Shown here in pieces: positions 1-12,496 of a DNA stretch of 64,000 bases. Each line of letters begins with the position of its first letter. Within the stretch, counting starts at the first letter, position 1. The stretch lies in assembly GCF_021155775.2 (NCBI RefSeq), contig NC_060235.2, positions 36,434,607-36,498,606 on the forward strand, given 5' to 3'. The DNA is from Neodiprion pinetum. Lineage: Eukaryota; Arthropoda; Insecta; Hymenoptera; Diprionidae. The position numbers were made by a program, and so were the translations under genes. Below the pieces are notes generated by a model. It made no database searches. It saw only the letters and a program-made list of their open reading frames with translations, and was not told the origin of the DNA.

Positions 1-557
1 CCTCGTTAGTTTCGGTGAAGAAAAAAACTTTTATTATGTTTATATATTTTAGTGGAGTAAAGAGCGTAGGTAAATCGTACAACCGATAGATCTTACGCTC
101 GGTCAGTCAATTGCACCAATTAGCTGCTCAGTTGAATGTGATAAAAAGAGTTTGAAATTTCCAATTGAAATTGAAATGGCAGGCAAACGGATAGCACCGG
201 GAACTCTCGGTGCCTACAACGTGCCTGTGTGTATTCACACGACGTGTATACACGCACCTATCGCATTTTGCGTCGCGAAACCTATAACCGACATAGGTTG
301 CACCGGCTCGTCGTGCGTGTCGGACATGAAGTGCACGTGAAGTGCACCGCTGTTCCTACGTGCACTGCGAAATGCGATATTCACGCATGCAACAAGTGCG
401 TGCTGATATCATCGCTCGTTCAGATATCTATCATTTGGTGCCGCTACAACATGGGCTTGTTAGTCGCGTAGCTTGTACTTGCACACTTGTGTCTGACGCA
501 CATACATGACAGTCACTGCGAGTTTTTCTAATCGTTCGATGACTTTGGCTGTTTCAG
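1..557. other. Non-coding; probably Dbx intron upstream of the homeobox exon
   Basis: Only short overlapping open frames occur here, and none has a recognisable domain. A pyrimidine-rich stretch ending in gctgtttcag at 548-557 is a good splice acceptor, so this sequence most likely belongs to the intron before the homeobox exon. Vertebrate DBX proteins have an N-terminal repressor motif encoded upstream; no such motif is visible here, so the first exon(s) should lie to the left of the window. Confidence 0.5.
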
Positions 558-853
558 TAGCGACCCCAGGAGCGGGAGGGCATCACCCTGGGGCCCCGGG
601 TGGAGGTGGAGCTTTTCCAGGCGCAATGCAAGGCAGCCTTGGGGGTCTGGCCAGCATGGGTCTTGGGGGCCTAGCGGGAGGTTTTCCGTGGGCAAGTAGC
701 GCGCGAGGAAAGCCTCGTCGAGGAATGATGCGAAGAGCGGTCTTTTCGGACCTGCAGCGACGGGGCCTGGAGAAGAGGTTCCAGCTTCAGAAGTACATCA
801 GCAAACCGGACCGCAAGAAACTGGCGGAGAAGCTTGGCCTGAAGGATTCGCAG
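558..853 (+). CDS. Dbx: Dbx homeobox protein, exon with Gly-rich linker and homeodomain helices 1-2
   Basis: This exon encodes a Gly/Ala/Pro-rich linker followed by homeodomain residues 1-44 (bases 722-853). It contains R5, F8, L16, F20 and Y25 and the run QKYISKPDRKKLAEKLGLKD, which is diagnostic of the DBX family. The exon ends CAG|GTGAGT at 853, in phase 0, exactly between homeodomain codons 44 and 45. The start at 558 is a splice acceptor (phase 1); a second possible acceptor ends at 569. An in-frame ATG exists at 506 with a stop just before it, but an internal exon is more likely because DBX proteins have N-terminal sequence that is missing here. Dbx proteins are nuclear homeodomain transcription factors, mainly repressors, in ventral and interneuron progenitors of the nervous system. 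The family call is strong; the 5' boundary is not. Confidence 0.9.
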
Positions 854-3800
854 GTGAGTAATCCCGGCGGATAATCGTCCGCAGCAGGAGTAATCTGGAG
901 TATGGGTATCACCGGGCTCCTCGATTAGTTGGAACGTGTAACGGAGCACTTTGGCATATACCTGCGACGCTTAATGACCTTATTAGGGCACTAATTGTCC
1001 GGTTAACGAAGCGCTAGTTCACCCCGGTAAACTCCACTCAACTCCATTCACCGGATTGATGGAGACTAATGCTCTCGGCTCCGGTCTCTCTGTCAGGAAA
1101 GCCCCACACGAGCCAGTATCGTTCATTGACGTAGGTAGACCGACCTCCCCGTCAGGTTCCAGCGTACGCTTCTACGTATCAACTCCGTCGCTGCTGTACT
1201 AGGCGGCTTCACATACCTAGAGGCACATAACACCAGTTGGAGTTAATCGGGGTACGCTTTAGTTCATTTATAGTTCCACCATTCCGACTAGTACCTACCT
1301 ACCTGCACCGCCAACGCTGCCCTCTTTTGACTACGGAACTCTAATGAAACTCGCGATACCGGCAATGCTCACTGATTTACTTTCATTTGATTTCATCGGT
1401 TTAGTTTCCAGAATTACATTGTATGCACCCTGGAATCCTGGCCCTGAATTTCACCACCCGGTCCAACTGAGACCCGAATCTGAAGCATAGCGCCGATTGA
1501 CGGGTAAATTGGTATTGAAAATCGTTAATTGTTTGGAAACTATCTTTCAGTCTAAGTACTCACCCATTTCTAAGTGCCACATTTTTTTTTACGGTTTACA
1601 AATTTTCAAATCCGTGTATTCCAATCAACTTCAGAGAATCCTTGACAATTTCAGTTTTAAACTTGTAAGTGTCGGTGTCACGTTTTTGTCGAAATAAAGA
1701 AAAGAAAACAAAAGTGCTTGGCACTGTATCGCTACTTAACTAAACGTGCTAGTTCAAAGTTTCCTATATACGCATTTGGTGTGAAAATTTAGTAGCGTGA
1801 AAAATACAAATTGTCGTTCTCGGAATACGGTTTTCTAAAAGTTTGAAAAAATTGTACTATCGTTTAGCAACTTAAGCATAAACTTGACGTCGCGTATTGT
1901 TGAGCACACTAAATTTTTTTTCATCAGAAAACAAGGGGCTGAGGCTCATCGAAAAGGAACGACATTTGGCATTCGGGAAGCGTTCGTAATTTGATAATTT
2001 TGGAAATAATTGTTAATAAAAATTTTGCTAAATTTATGAAAAGTCCTCTAGGACGGAATGACTGGTTAAAGAGTTCAAAAATTCGGTTAAAAAAACTGGC
2101 TTATTCTCTGTGGCGAGAATCAACTGATCAAACGTCTCAGCTCGGAGCTCGAGTAGTTTCGTAGCTTTGTGATATCGGGCGAACGAGGAACGGGAGGGTG
2201 CGAACGAGAGAGATCCGGTGCTCGAGAGGGACGGCGATAGATTCTCATGTATAATTCACACCTCGAGCGCCATGCCTTGGCCGCCATTGGTCGCGGTGTA
2301 CTCTACGGGCATAGCGTGACGGCTTTTACGAGAAATACAAGCTTATTCCGATGGCTGCGAGCGTCTTTCCCGTTTTACGAACCCCTCCTCGTCGCCATAC
2401 GCCTTGACAAAATTGATACCGTCGCTCTCTTGCTTGCCACATACACGTATGCCTGTAACTCTGCTCTCTCAACAGTCATAGGGATTCGGGAAGGGGATCC
2501 ACTCTCCGTGCAGCCGTCAATCTTTTTCACATAATTGAAAATCATCGACGATCGTTCGCGAGGTAAATGTATCTATACGAGGAAAGCCGAAAGCGGTTTA
2601 CAGGTATACAGTTATCAATTTTCCGATCTATGAATATTCGAAAACACTCGATTTAATTTATCACCCGCGACGAATAACGGACAATAGAAATGATAAACGT
2701 AATCCTGATAATACGACAACAACAATAATTATTATAATTATAATAATAATGAATATCTCAGTAGTTTCTGCCCTGCGGGCGATGCAAGGTGGCGCTCGCC
2801 TCGACTTTAAGGTTTATGGGTAGAAAGGGGTTTCCATCGAGAGATGCGGCGTGGGGTGAGAAGAGGGGTAAGTAAAGTAATTAGTGACGGTGGGTGGCCC
2901 CATCCTTATTACTCGGGTACACCTTCTCTCGTATCATCTTGCCGCATCACTTTCTGCTTTGCCCTCGTAAACCGGGAACGGGGATTTATTATTAAGATAT
3001 ACCAACTTCCCTACACCTCACGCAATATATATGTATGTACGTATACATACATATATAGCGCATCTATAGGGGTATTTTGTAGAGTGCAAAAAGTGGCAGG
3101 CCTCACTCACCGTTCGATTCCAGACGACGGGCGGTATTTTTTATTTCCATGATTTGCAAAGTTCTCGGTATGGAATATATTTTTATTTTTATTTTTTTGC
3201 TCACCACCATAAGCGGCGTTGATTCAATTGCAGAGTTAATCGAGTCGCGTTGTGCGATCCTCGAGATATCGGTTGAAAACGAGGCGGGTGTCTAAGGTGA
3301 ATCGCCGAATTTAATTGAAGACTCTCGAGGCCTCTAGAAACCGAATGAAAAATCATAAAGCCTCGGGGCTCGTTATCTTTTTAATAATCCGAGTCGACAG
3401 CCGCCCGCAGCCACCCTTCGCCTCGGTGAATCTTCACGGGGAAATGGCAGGTTGTCAAAATCACGCCGGTGTCTTAATTTTTTAATCCGAACCTCCAGCG
3501 CCCGGACAAACTAGCCCCGGAAGGCATCTCAAGTGGGCCTGCCTTTCTTCCGTAATACGGATCCGAAATTGAACCTTTCACAAGCCCCTGACAAGACTGT
3601 GTAAGAGTTACGCTGCGGGGTCAGTCCTTCTGCACCAGGCGTCGCTCGCCCTTGGTAGCGTTATTGCCTTAATTAATTTTTCAGAAGAAAAGTTGACTGA
3701 GTTAATGTGTTTTTTTTTTTTTTTTCTTTAATTTTTATCTCGAACATTTTCCCCAAATATGCTTCGTTTTGTTCCAGCCGTCGTCCTTTTCGAGCTCGAG

Positions 3801-6800
3801 TCTAATTTTTCCTTCTCGCAAGGATTATCTACGCTTAATCTTTTCGTTTCGTTATCTCGAGAGCCACCGTTACTAGTCCTTATTTTTTTCTCCCTTCTTT
3901 CAATTTTTTTTTTTTTTTTCTGCTTCTCATTCGTCTTCTGTCTTTTCATTCTTGACTTGGAACGTCGCAGGATACTTCAGCAGAGATCCCACGGATTAGG
4001 AAAGGGGTCGTGAGGTATAATAATAGATCCGCGGTGTGTCGCTGACAACCCACTTAAGGGACAAAAGTACAAGGTTAATAGAAAGTTCCGCCATTTAAAT
4101 CTTCCCAAGCGTCTCTCATTTGCTCAGATATCCCCGCTTCGCTCGTCTTTGCGATCGAGATCAGCTCGGATGATACATCAAATTTCTCCATACTCGTATT
4201 TCCCTCGGTTTTTCCATCCACCGTCGTTCCTTGTTCGCTTTGGGCATTGCGAACGCGGTATCACGTTGCACTTGACAACAACGATCTCTCGACAAGGGTC
4301 CGAAGCCCATCGAAGGGGGTGAGCATCGAATCTGTTTGTATCCAAACACGGATCGCGAGTTCCCAGGATCTGGAATCTGACGGATCGCCCATTAGGTTGG
4401 CTTTCAGAGAGATATCGAGTTTCCCGGATTCCATCAGTCAACTCAATTTGTTCCCATTAGTCGGCGCGACTTCCGTTCACCCTTGGGAGCTTGTCTTTCG
4501 CATGCTGCTCGATTATTGTTACGGTTATTCCTTTCCCGCGCGCATCATTTGCGGGAAAATAAGAATCTCGTTCATTGCGTACCTCCAGGATGATTACAGC
4601 AACGGATTTTCGCGAAAGAGATGGGGAAACGTGTACAAAATGGCGTCGTCCTGCACCGGGAAGCAATGACTAGGAAATTTCAAAGGCCAGGATGTCGATC
4701 GCTATCCCTTCGGCTGGCATTAAAAGCAAAGGATGCCTCTCGCTGGGAATAACATGAATTTAACGGCGTGCAATATCTTCCAAGTTAAGCCTCGGCCGTT
4801 CATGCATTATGGATTTAACTTTGAGACGGCGAGGTCTCGGAGGCGTCGGCTAAGAAACCATGAATATACAATACCTCCTTACATACATACACCCGTATCG
4901 TACACCACCTTATACGTATATAGGTTTCCTCCTTTATGGATGAACTTTAATAATTCCCTACAAGACGTATTAATCTTTTATACTATATCGTCCCACCGCT
5001 GCCACCCGGACAGATGTTACCACCGGGACCATTAGGCCACCTTTACCCATCGGTCCACATATTATCGGGTCAACTTCGCGAAAGAATATTATTGAAACAT
5101 GTTGCACAGCCAGGAATTTCTGACCCCGCGAAAGCGGAGCCTGGTTAATATAAAATTGTTCTTGATAAGTAACTAAGCACTCGAACGCCTCAGAGTGTAA
5201 ATTTCTCATGGAAAATCACGTCAACTTTCTCTCCACGAAACGTGAAAAGGATCGTATCGCACTCGACCTTTGACAGGTGAAAAAAACCCGTGTCGAGAGT
5301 CAATTATTTATACCACGTAAAAATTATCGGGAAACGTGAAACGAGAGAGGCAGAGTCAGAGAGCAGATGAAAAGGGAATCGCGTCGCGTCGGGATAATAA
5401 TCGCGAGGCGTACTTTTCGCGAGTTGTAACGGGATTTATCAGTCGGCACCGCGTCCGTATCCCGAGTTGGTTTTTCGGTATGAAAATGTCGATACCTTAT
5501 TCCGCTCTTTCATCCGTTTCACCGTCGACGTATAAGGTATATTATATCCGCCCCGCGGACGGACGCCGACGGAAGTGTGCGTTTTTCCGTGTTTGCAAGA
5601 ACGCACGGGAACGCCATTCGCATGCACACACACCAACGCGTATCGTGCACAGGCACGTGGACGGGTCCGCGTGGGTATAATAATAAATATGGAGAGGGCC
5701 CTTTTCCCGTATTAACATGTGAATTCCGAATTCCTTCCATACATCAAACACCCCCGCCACTCCCCATCACACGCACGCGTCGGGATGCCGGGGTTTTTAC
5801 GTTCGATCTCTCCCTCCCTCCCTCTCCTCCCTCCCTCTCACCCCCGCCCTTGGGCCCACCATTTCTAACCCGCGGCTTCTCCACCTCCGGCAACTTCCGC
5901 CGAGGGGGTAGTTCTGAGGCCGACGTCATAATCGATCGTCTTTTATTAAACTGCGCCAGATGGCGCCACCGCCGACGCGGAGGGAGAAAGAGAGAGAGGG
6001 AGAGAAAGGGAGCCTGCAGGGGGGGGTTAAACGGAGCCTGCGAGAGCTGGAATATCGCGGGGCGAGGGCTGAGGACCGAGGGCCAATCGTTTAACGATTA
6101 CCCGCTCACTCACTCGATAAGGCATTCCAGGTGTTATTATGATTATTACTGTACCTAATACCCTCCCCATACCTTCCATTCTCATATCGGAGGTATATAT
6201 GGCTCGGTATTTAGGGCTGACAACCGCCCGCGTTACTTCCGCGTTTTTCCAAAATCCTTTCTTTTATCGCCGAAGTCACGACGAGTGTAATTTGCGGACC
6301 ACGCTGCTGCTTTTCGATCATGAAAACTTTATTCCTACTTACCGAAACGTGATAGCTGCTACTTTAGTACGCGTAATACATGGTAGAAGAATGTCTTCGC
6401 ATTCTTCTCTTGTGTTTTTTGCGATGATTTTTCAAGCCACATAGTTTCACTGAGAAATTTTTTGTAGCTTACAACTTCTGGTGTTGGTATATAAAAGCAT
6501 GTATTTTTCGGCGCAGTGAAAACACTGATTGTATATGTTGTGCACGAATCGTGCACTTTTTGTTTCAACTGGTTTTACAGACCGATAGTTTTCGACATTT
6601 TCACAAATACAAAAACCATGATAAACAATATTTTCATATTACTCTTCGTTGTGTTTACCTTCTCGAGAAACAAGGTTTTCTACTTTAAATTCATCGGTAT
6701 TTTATAATCACAATATTATCCGTTATATCGGTTCGACCGATCTTTCACGAATGCAAATTAATAATATCGCTGCCACGTAAGCACAAAGCAAGTGCAGAAG

Positions 6801-8761
6801 GCGGCTTTCCCTCTCAGCGACAATCACTCGCCGGGCCCAGCTTTGATACAGATTCTGACAGGCTCTGACACTCGACGTTAATCAAGGAACGCTGCGGACC
6901 CCGGATCGGATTAAGCAGGTTACCCTTATTCCATAAATTGCGACGAGGGCCGTATACCCGAACATCTAATCCTCGGGCTTTATTGCTGTTTGTCGTTTAT
7001 CTGCTTGCCACCCTCCGCCTCCTAGTCCTCCTTTTCCTCCTCCTTTCAGCGCAGGCTGCTGCCCCGGCTGACAAGTCCGGGTGTTGACTACTGCCCTTCA
7101 GGCCCGGCGCTTCTTCGACTTGACTACTTTGCTTTGGGGGGGTAAAAAATGACGAAAAACATGTACAACGGATCAAATACCGCCTTAGAGTTCGAAGGTT
7201 GTTTTTACGTGATGCTTAAATCCGAGTTGCGTAAGATTGCTTATTTAAAGACGTCGTCGTATAATAAATGTAATAAAAATTATTCGCAATCACTTACTTG
7301 GCTGTTTAATGTGTAGAAAAAAAATTGTGGGTCCATTTTCGAAATAGCAAGGAATCCCTTTGCTTCTGTCGGAACAATCTGTGTTTTTTTATTTTCCTGC
7401 ACACTGAACGATTGCCTGGACTATTTTTGATTATAGAATTTAGTAAGTTTTGTAGAACACTCGTTCTACCTTGAAATTTTCTTCCGAAACTAGAAAGAAA
7501 AAAAAGAAAATATTTAATCCGAGAGTCGAGTGTACAAAAAATTCGCTTTACCAAATTGTTGAAATTTAATGCTTATTGCGCTGATACAGGGCGAGTGATA
7601 TTTTTTCAATTCATACTAAAAAATCGGAAGGTTCTATAAAATGAATGAACATTGTCAGTACTTGAATTTGACATTCGATAGCCAAAAAATTATCTGTGAA
7701 AGTGCTAGATAACTGGGACGTTTGGATGGGTAGAGAAATATCGTCTTCACGTATCGGGGTGGTTAATAATTAGCACAGAAACGAACCTCCGGGTTTCTTG
7801 GACTAATTCGCGGCTATCGTAGAGGCTGCGTAGAGCAAGGTTCGAAATTTGGGCAATTACGCGGAAGTTCGGACGTCGGTGAATTTGCGGCGGCGGGGCG
7901 TGCAGGCACTTATACAGCGGGGAAGACGGATCAGGCAGATGCTGCGGCGGACGGGCGCAGCAACAATTCCGATTCAACCTGACCGAGGAGGTTGATTCGG
8001 GTCGCGGGTCCCGCGGGTCCCGCGGGGTGGTTTTGTTACTTTTGCCACTCGGCTCGACTCGGCTCGCCTCCCTTACTCCCGGCATTCTGCCGCCTTCCTC
8101 CTGCGGCTCCCTGCCTGCTGCTGACGGGACAATCAATCACTGCCGTCCCAGCAGACACAAAAAGAATCGAAGGAACTGGGAATAAGGTCCCGTTCACACG
8201 GAACACCGCATATATACACCACTTATCGCGATCTCGTACGGAATTCTGTCACATTTATATATGTACGTATGTATATACGTCGATTTTTATCACGCGGATA
8301 AACGGCCGCCGCAGGAATCGCCCGGAAACATTTATTTTTATCTTGGAGAAATATTCCATTTCCAGCCGCCATAATAGGTACGCCTTGAGGCGATTTAGAA
8401 TAGCATTTTATTTTTCTCACTTTGGTTACATACGTTGTTTAAATCAGAAACGGATCCTCTTGTTTCTTTGGAAATTAGGAAAGCGAAAATTTTTCCCCGA
8501 TATGGTGAATTAAAAAATAAAAAAAAAAAAATAGATGTCCGCGGCTCAGATGGATTACTTAATTCTACAAATAGATCGCTAGTAACCTAATAAAGCTTAC
8601 AAATATTGTATATTTCGTTACAGCTAATCAGCGCTGGTTTTCGTAAGAAATTTTTGATAAAAAATCATTCAATTTTCGTAATGCTATAGACGATTTAACG
8701 TTCATCAAATATCGACGCTTTATCCGACTTTCACTATCTAAATAAACGTGGAGTTCAAATA

Positions 8762-8910
8762 TACACTGTCTAAAAATTCACGGTGTCAACAAAAGTCCAC
8801 ACCGATTGGCGTAAAATTAAACATCATCGGTGTAAATCAACACAAAAATGGTGTTAACTTCTATAGAATATATCCGGTGTTACATTTAACACCGCATTTC
8901 TAAGAGTGTA
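8762..8910. repeat. TA-flanked MITE, about 150 bp
   Basis: The left end TACACTGTCTAAAAATTCAC, followed by a GGTGT motif, mirrors the right end, whose reverse complement reads TACACTCTTAGAAATGCGGT. Both ends carry TA, as expected for a Tc1/mariner-type target duplication. Internal GGTGTTAA and TTAACACC motifs repeat in both orientations. A weaker relative with similar motifs lies at about 9070-9115. There is no coding capacity, so this is a non-autonomous element. Confidence 0.65.
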
Positions 8911-10857
8911 AAGTATACCGAAACTGGCAAAGTTTACTTAGTTCAAAACTGGCGTAATTATCGTTGATTCTAAAGGACAAAATTATTTTCTACGTGCGTA
9001 AAATCTTTCATGTTTTTGAGAAGTAAAATTAACTCTGACATAAAACAGAACCGAAATCTTAAAGCGCGGATGGTTTTGTGTAAAACTAACGGTGTTAAAG
9101 CGCCGTTCTACACACGATGCGATTTAACTACAACGTAACGAAAGTCTCCTAAAGACTTGGTAAGTTTTAAAAAATTCCATGTTTGACCGAAAGGACCGTA
9201 GGCCGAGGGCTATGCACGTGTCGTCCGAGACCGCAGGTCGTGTCTGGTGTGAACAACCAATTACCTGAGGCGTCGTGCGGTGTGAACCCGGCGTAAAGAG
9301 AGGGTCCTGCAGGATGCGGTGCCGTAGGTATTACACGTGCTAAATACAGACCGGGCGATGTCAACCGCACGCATATACGTGCAGCCTGGAGATACATACG
9401 CGTACGAACAAACGCCCTGCGATCCGTCGGCAGGGATGAAAATTTGGAAAACGGTTTAGGTGAAGCGATTCGCGAGCGAGACGGTGATGGGGAAATTTAT
9501 TGGAAGGGCGCTGGCTTAAGGATGAACGAGCCAAGGCCAGGCTGAATGAAAAGTTTGGAAAAGTCGAGAAATTAATTAAAACATCTCCAGCGGTGTTATT
9601 TGCACCAGTGATGCTGAACACGAATTAAAGAATATTTCTGTAACTGTGCAAAAGAAGCGAATGACACAAGCTAATCCTAAGATAATGACAATTTCATACA
9701 AGGTTATATTAATAAAATGTTCAAAATTATTAAACTTTGGTGGTTTTTATTAAATTCAAATGATTTTCAGATCATTTCGCACGCTGATGAAATTCCCAGT
9801 AATTTTCCTTTACAGTCAAGGTTAAACGTGGAAATTTAATTATTCACGAATATCTGTTGTGCGATACTTGGACATATCTATTTTCTTCCACTTTGAAGAC
9901 AACTATTCCTCAATTTTATTTTTACCAGTTCAACTCCAGAGTTCCAAAATGAGCCCACATAAACGTTAGAGTTGGATAAAATACGACCAGAATTTAATCG
10001 TTTCGAACATTCCGATTGTACAATTGTTTGTCAAATAGTCGTTATCTTAGCTTGCGTTATTCGAATTCTCTCAGATTCTGCATTTCTATCCCATACGATA
10101 CGGATGTTGTTTCAATCGTCTTCGCAATCTCTGGCGCAAATAACACCCCTGATTGTTCAAACCGTACTTTCTCTTCTCCTATCTTTCGTTTCGAACGATT
10201 ATGGTCCGTTCATCTATAACCGGTCCGAAGTTACTCTGCGCGTTCGTACCGCATGCGGGAACGCTTTTTCGCGTTCAGGTAAAGCTACATATCCATAGAG
10301 AGAAGAGGGTGGCCTACACGTTGCGTGCATCTGACGTTTGCCCGTTCACCGAGCTTCTCGTAACGCGCGTACACGCGTGCATGGTCTTTAGCGTTTGAAA
10401 TAAGGGTGCAGCTCGATCGAGGCGTGCGTGCCCACCCAGCGATTAGAGAGGGAGAGTGAGAGAGAAGGAAAAATGAGGCAGGAGGGTGGAATAGACATCT
10501 AATTGGATACGAGGGTAGCCTGTGCGGGGAAACATACGCTTACTCAAATCACGTCTCCGGGGACCGTTTAACTCCGTTTAGCATCCACTCCGTCCCGCAA
10601 GAGATTTCATCGCCCACGGAAATCCCGATCATTCGTCGGGGGGGGGATTGAGACCGACTCGAATCGCACTTAAGACTTAACTTCGGTCCATTTTTTTTTT
10701 ATACCCATCTGAATTTTTGGTACCGAAGTTGAGACTTATAGATCAGCTGGAGTCTAATTTACTCTTCGATTTCACATCCTCGGGCCTTTTATTCTATCGA
10801 CAAAAGAATTGAGAAAATAATTCATCGCTCATTTAGCATGGGAATAGTTACACTAAA

Positions 10858-11044
10858 CCTTAAAAATATACCGGGAAGGGAGGAAAAAAACAGAAATCGA
10901 TAAGATCGGTAATACTAACCAGCCGCTAATGACCCAAAATAAGTTTGACTTTTGACCAGAAACTTTTGGGTCACAATTGGCTGGTTGTTCTGACCGATAT
11001 TGTGGTTTTCCTGTTAGTTATTTTCCCGGTTTATTTTTGACCTT
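10858..11044. repeat. Foldback (palindromic) element in the Dbx intron
   Basis: The two halves are inverted copies. The left half has ACCGGGAA, then AACCAGCC and TGACCCAAAA; the right half has TTTTGGGTCA, then GGCTGGTT and TTCCCGGT. The central loop is about 20-25 bases. The whole could form one long imperfect hairpin. It has no coding capacity. Confidence 0.6.
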
Positions 11045-11269
11045 ATATTCTTATTGCGCTCTATGCGCGATTATTGTTACAATAGTTCTTTGATGATAGG
11101 ATAAAATTTCTAATGCGGACCCTCAGCTCAAAATACGGTTGACTTTTACTACAGCATCCTTTACTCTCGATTCGGCAAACATGTCGAAGTCCTTTAATCG
11201 AGTCACTCTCAATCTCTGAGAAAACTCGAAAAATCTAAGTACTTCTGAACGACGCCACGTTTGTTTCAG

Positions 11270-11512
11270 GTGAAAATATGGTTCCAAAATCGGCGCATGA
11301 AGTGGAGGAACAGCAAGGAACGAGAGCTGCTGGCCGCCGGAGGTTCGCGAGAGCAGACTTTGCCGAACAAGAACAATCCCAATCCGGACTTGAGCGACGC
11401 TGACGGAGACAGACCGAGACTTGATCTAAGCGATGCGAGTCCTCTGACCAGTCCGCAAAGGCCGGACGAGCAGACGGACAACGAGGACGAGGAGGAAATC
11501 AACGTCACGTGA
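11270..11512 (+). CDS. Dbx: Dbx homeobox protein, last exon: homeodomain helix 3 and acidic C-terminus
   Basis: After the acceptor TTTGTTTCAG the exon reads VKIWFQNRRMKWRNSKEREL. These are homeodomain residues 45-60 (bases 11270-11317) plus the family-typical extension. Recognition-helix residues W48, F49, Q50, N51 and R53 are all present. A DBX-specific tail follows: REQTLPNKNNPNPDLSD, a Ser/Asp-rich linker, and an acidic end EDEEEINVT that resembles the EEEITVS-like end of vertebrate DBX. The stop is TGA at 11510-11512. The phase joins exactly to the exon ending at 853. Identification is firm from both homeodomain halves and the tail. Confidence 0.95.
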   Translation: MKIWFQNRRMKWRNSKERELLAAGGSREQTLPNKNNPNPDLSDADGDRPRLDLSDASPLTSPQRPDEQTDNEDEEEINVT

Positions 11513-12310
11513 TAAAATGAGCGAGTTTTGTCACCTCAAACGGGGGCGGGCTGCGAGAGAATCGGTTCGAATTCCCTTGTTGCAGGAAGAATTTGCGCGA
11601 TATTTCGTTACGCAATATTCCCTGGATAAGGACTAACATTCCTGTTACGATACGATAAATTTTCTTTGCTATCCGTCGGGTCGAATTTTGATGTGGCTTG
11701 ATTATGGTTGGGCTGTTGAGATTTTGGCCGATCGTCAGGCATGCTTGAAGCAACGTGCCGAGTGCCATAGGATATTTTGCCGTTGTGAAAATCTGGACGA
11801 ATATTGGAAATCAATTTGCACCGGTTTTGAATCCGTTCTAATTACCTGCGTTCGTCGAATTTTCTTGCCGTACGAATTGGTTCCAATATTTTTTCGCGAC
11901 TTCGAGTGCTTTTCCTGATTTTTCTAAGATCGTAATAAATTTGTTATTCCTGAAAAATATGTTTGTACTTAACCAAGCGCGTCGTCGCTCTGCTCCGATG
12001 TGCGGTATCGATATCGAATAATCTATTACAAACACCAAAGTAAAGTATTCCTGTATTTAAATTTATGAAAAAAATGTATTATATTGTAATTAGCACTGAC
12101 CGTATCTTGAAAAATATCTTCTAAATTAAATTATTATGGGAAGGTACGCGAGCGATGTGCGGTTGAAATTGTACGTCGCGGAACAGCGGCCGAGATTAAA
12201 TTATATTGTAAGAATAAGTCCACAACCAAAATGTAACTATATTACTCGTGATATAATATTATGACAATTCTATGTAATATAACGAAATAAAACTATATCT
12301 ACTAAATCAT
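11513..12310 (+). other. Dbx 3' untranslated region
   Basis: Sequence downstream of the Dbx stop has no plausible coding frame and becomes AT-rich. It contains AATAAA at 11934-11939 and again at 12286-12291, so two alternative 3' ends are possible. The exact cleavage site cannot be seen. Confidence 0.6.
12286..12291 (+). terminator. Distal poly(A) signal for Dbx
   Basis: A canonical AATAAA sits about 775 bases after the Dbx stop and before the next coding-like stretch. A proximal AATAAA is at 11934-11939. Confidence 0.5.
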
Positions 12311-12496
12311 CACTCATAGGTTTTAATTCGCAAGGAAGATTTGCTGGACCTTGTGACTGGACGTTGGTTGTCGTCTCTTTAAAAATAATTGATCAACGTT
12401 AACAAAACTTTATTGTTATTTGATTTTATATAATATGAATTTGCCCGCAACGACTACCTGACATCTTTTTTTCACACGGGGTGGTTTTCCGTTCAG

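Larger units (their letters stand above)
854..11269 (+). other. 10.4 kb Dbx intron
   Basis: The intron starts GTGAGT and ends TTTGTTTCAG. No exon-like structure on either strand is convincing. It contains a GC-rich, CpG-containing patch at about 5540-6080, with C-rich and GAGAG low-complexity runs, and another at about 7850-8120 with GGTCCCGCG repeats. These patches give long but meaningless open frames on both strands and could be regulatory. Two small inverted-repeat elements are listed separately. Large introns in developmental homeobox genes often hold enhancers; that is inference only here. Confidence 0.8.

Noticed and set aside
5577..6158. 193-codon + strand frame in the Dbx intron
   Set aside because: It is low-complexity Pro/Ser/Arg from a C-rich, GAGAG-rich patch, overlapped by an open minus frame; no domain and no splice support.
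7747..8513. 129-codon minus and 173-codon plus frames
   Set aside because: Overlapping frames on both strands from a GC-rich repeat (GGTCCCGCG). Composition is not protein-like and there is no domain.
11560..11590. GGTTCGAATTCC, resembling a tRNA T-loop
   Set aside because: No acceptor stem, D arm or anticodon arm fits, and it lies in the Dbx 3'UTR.
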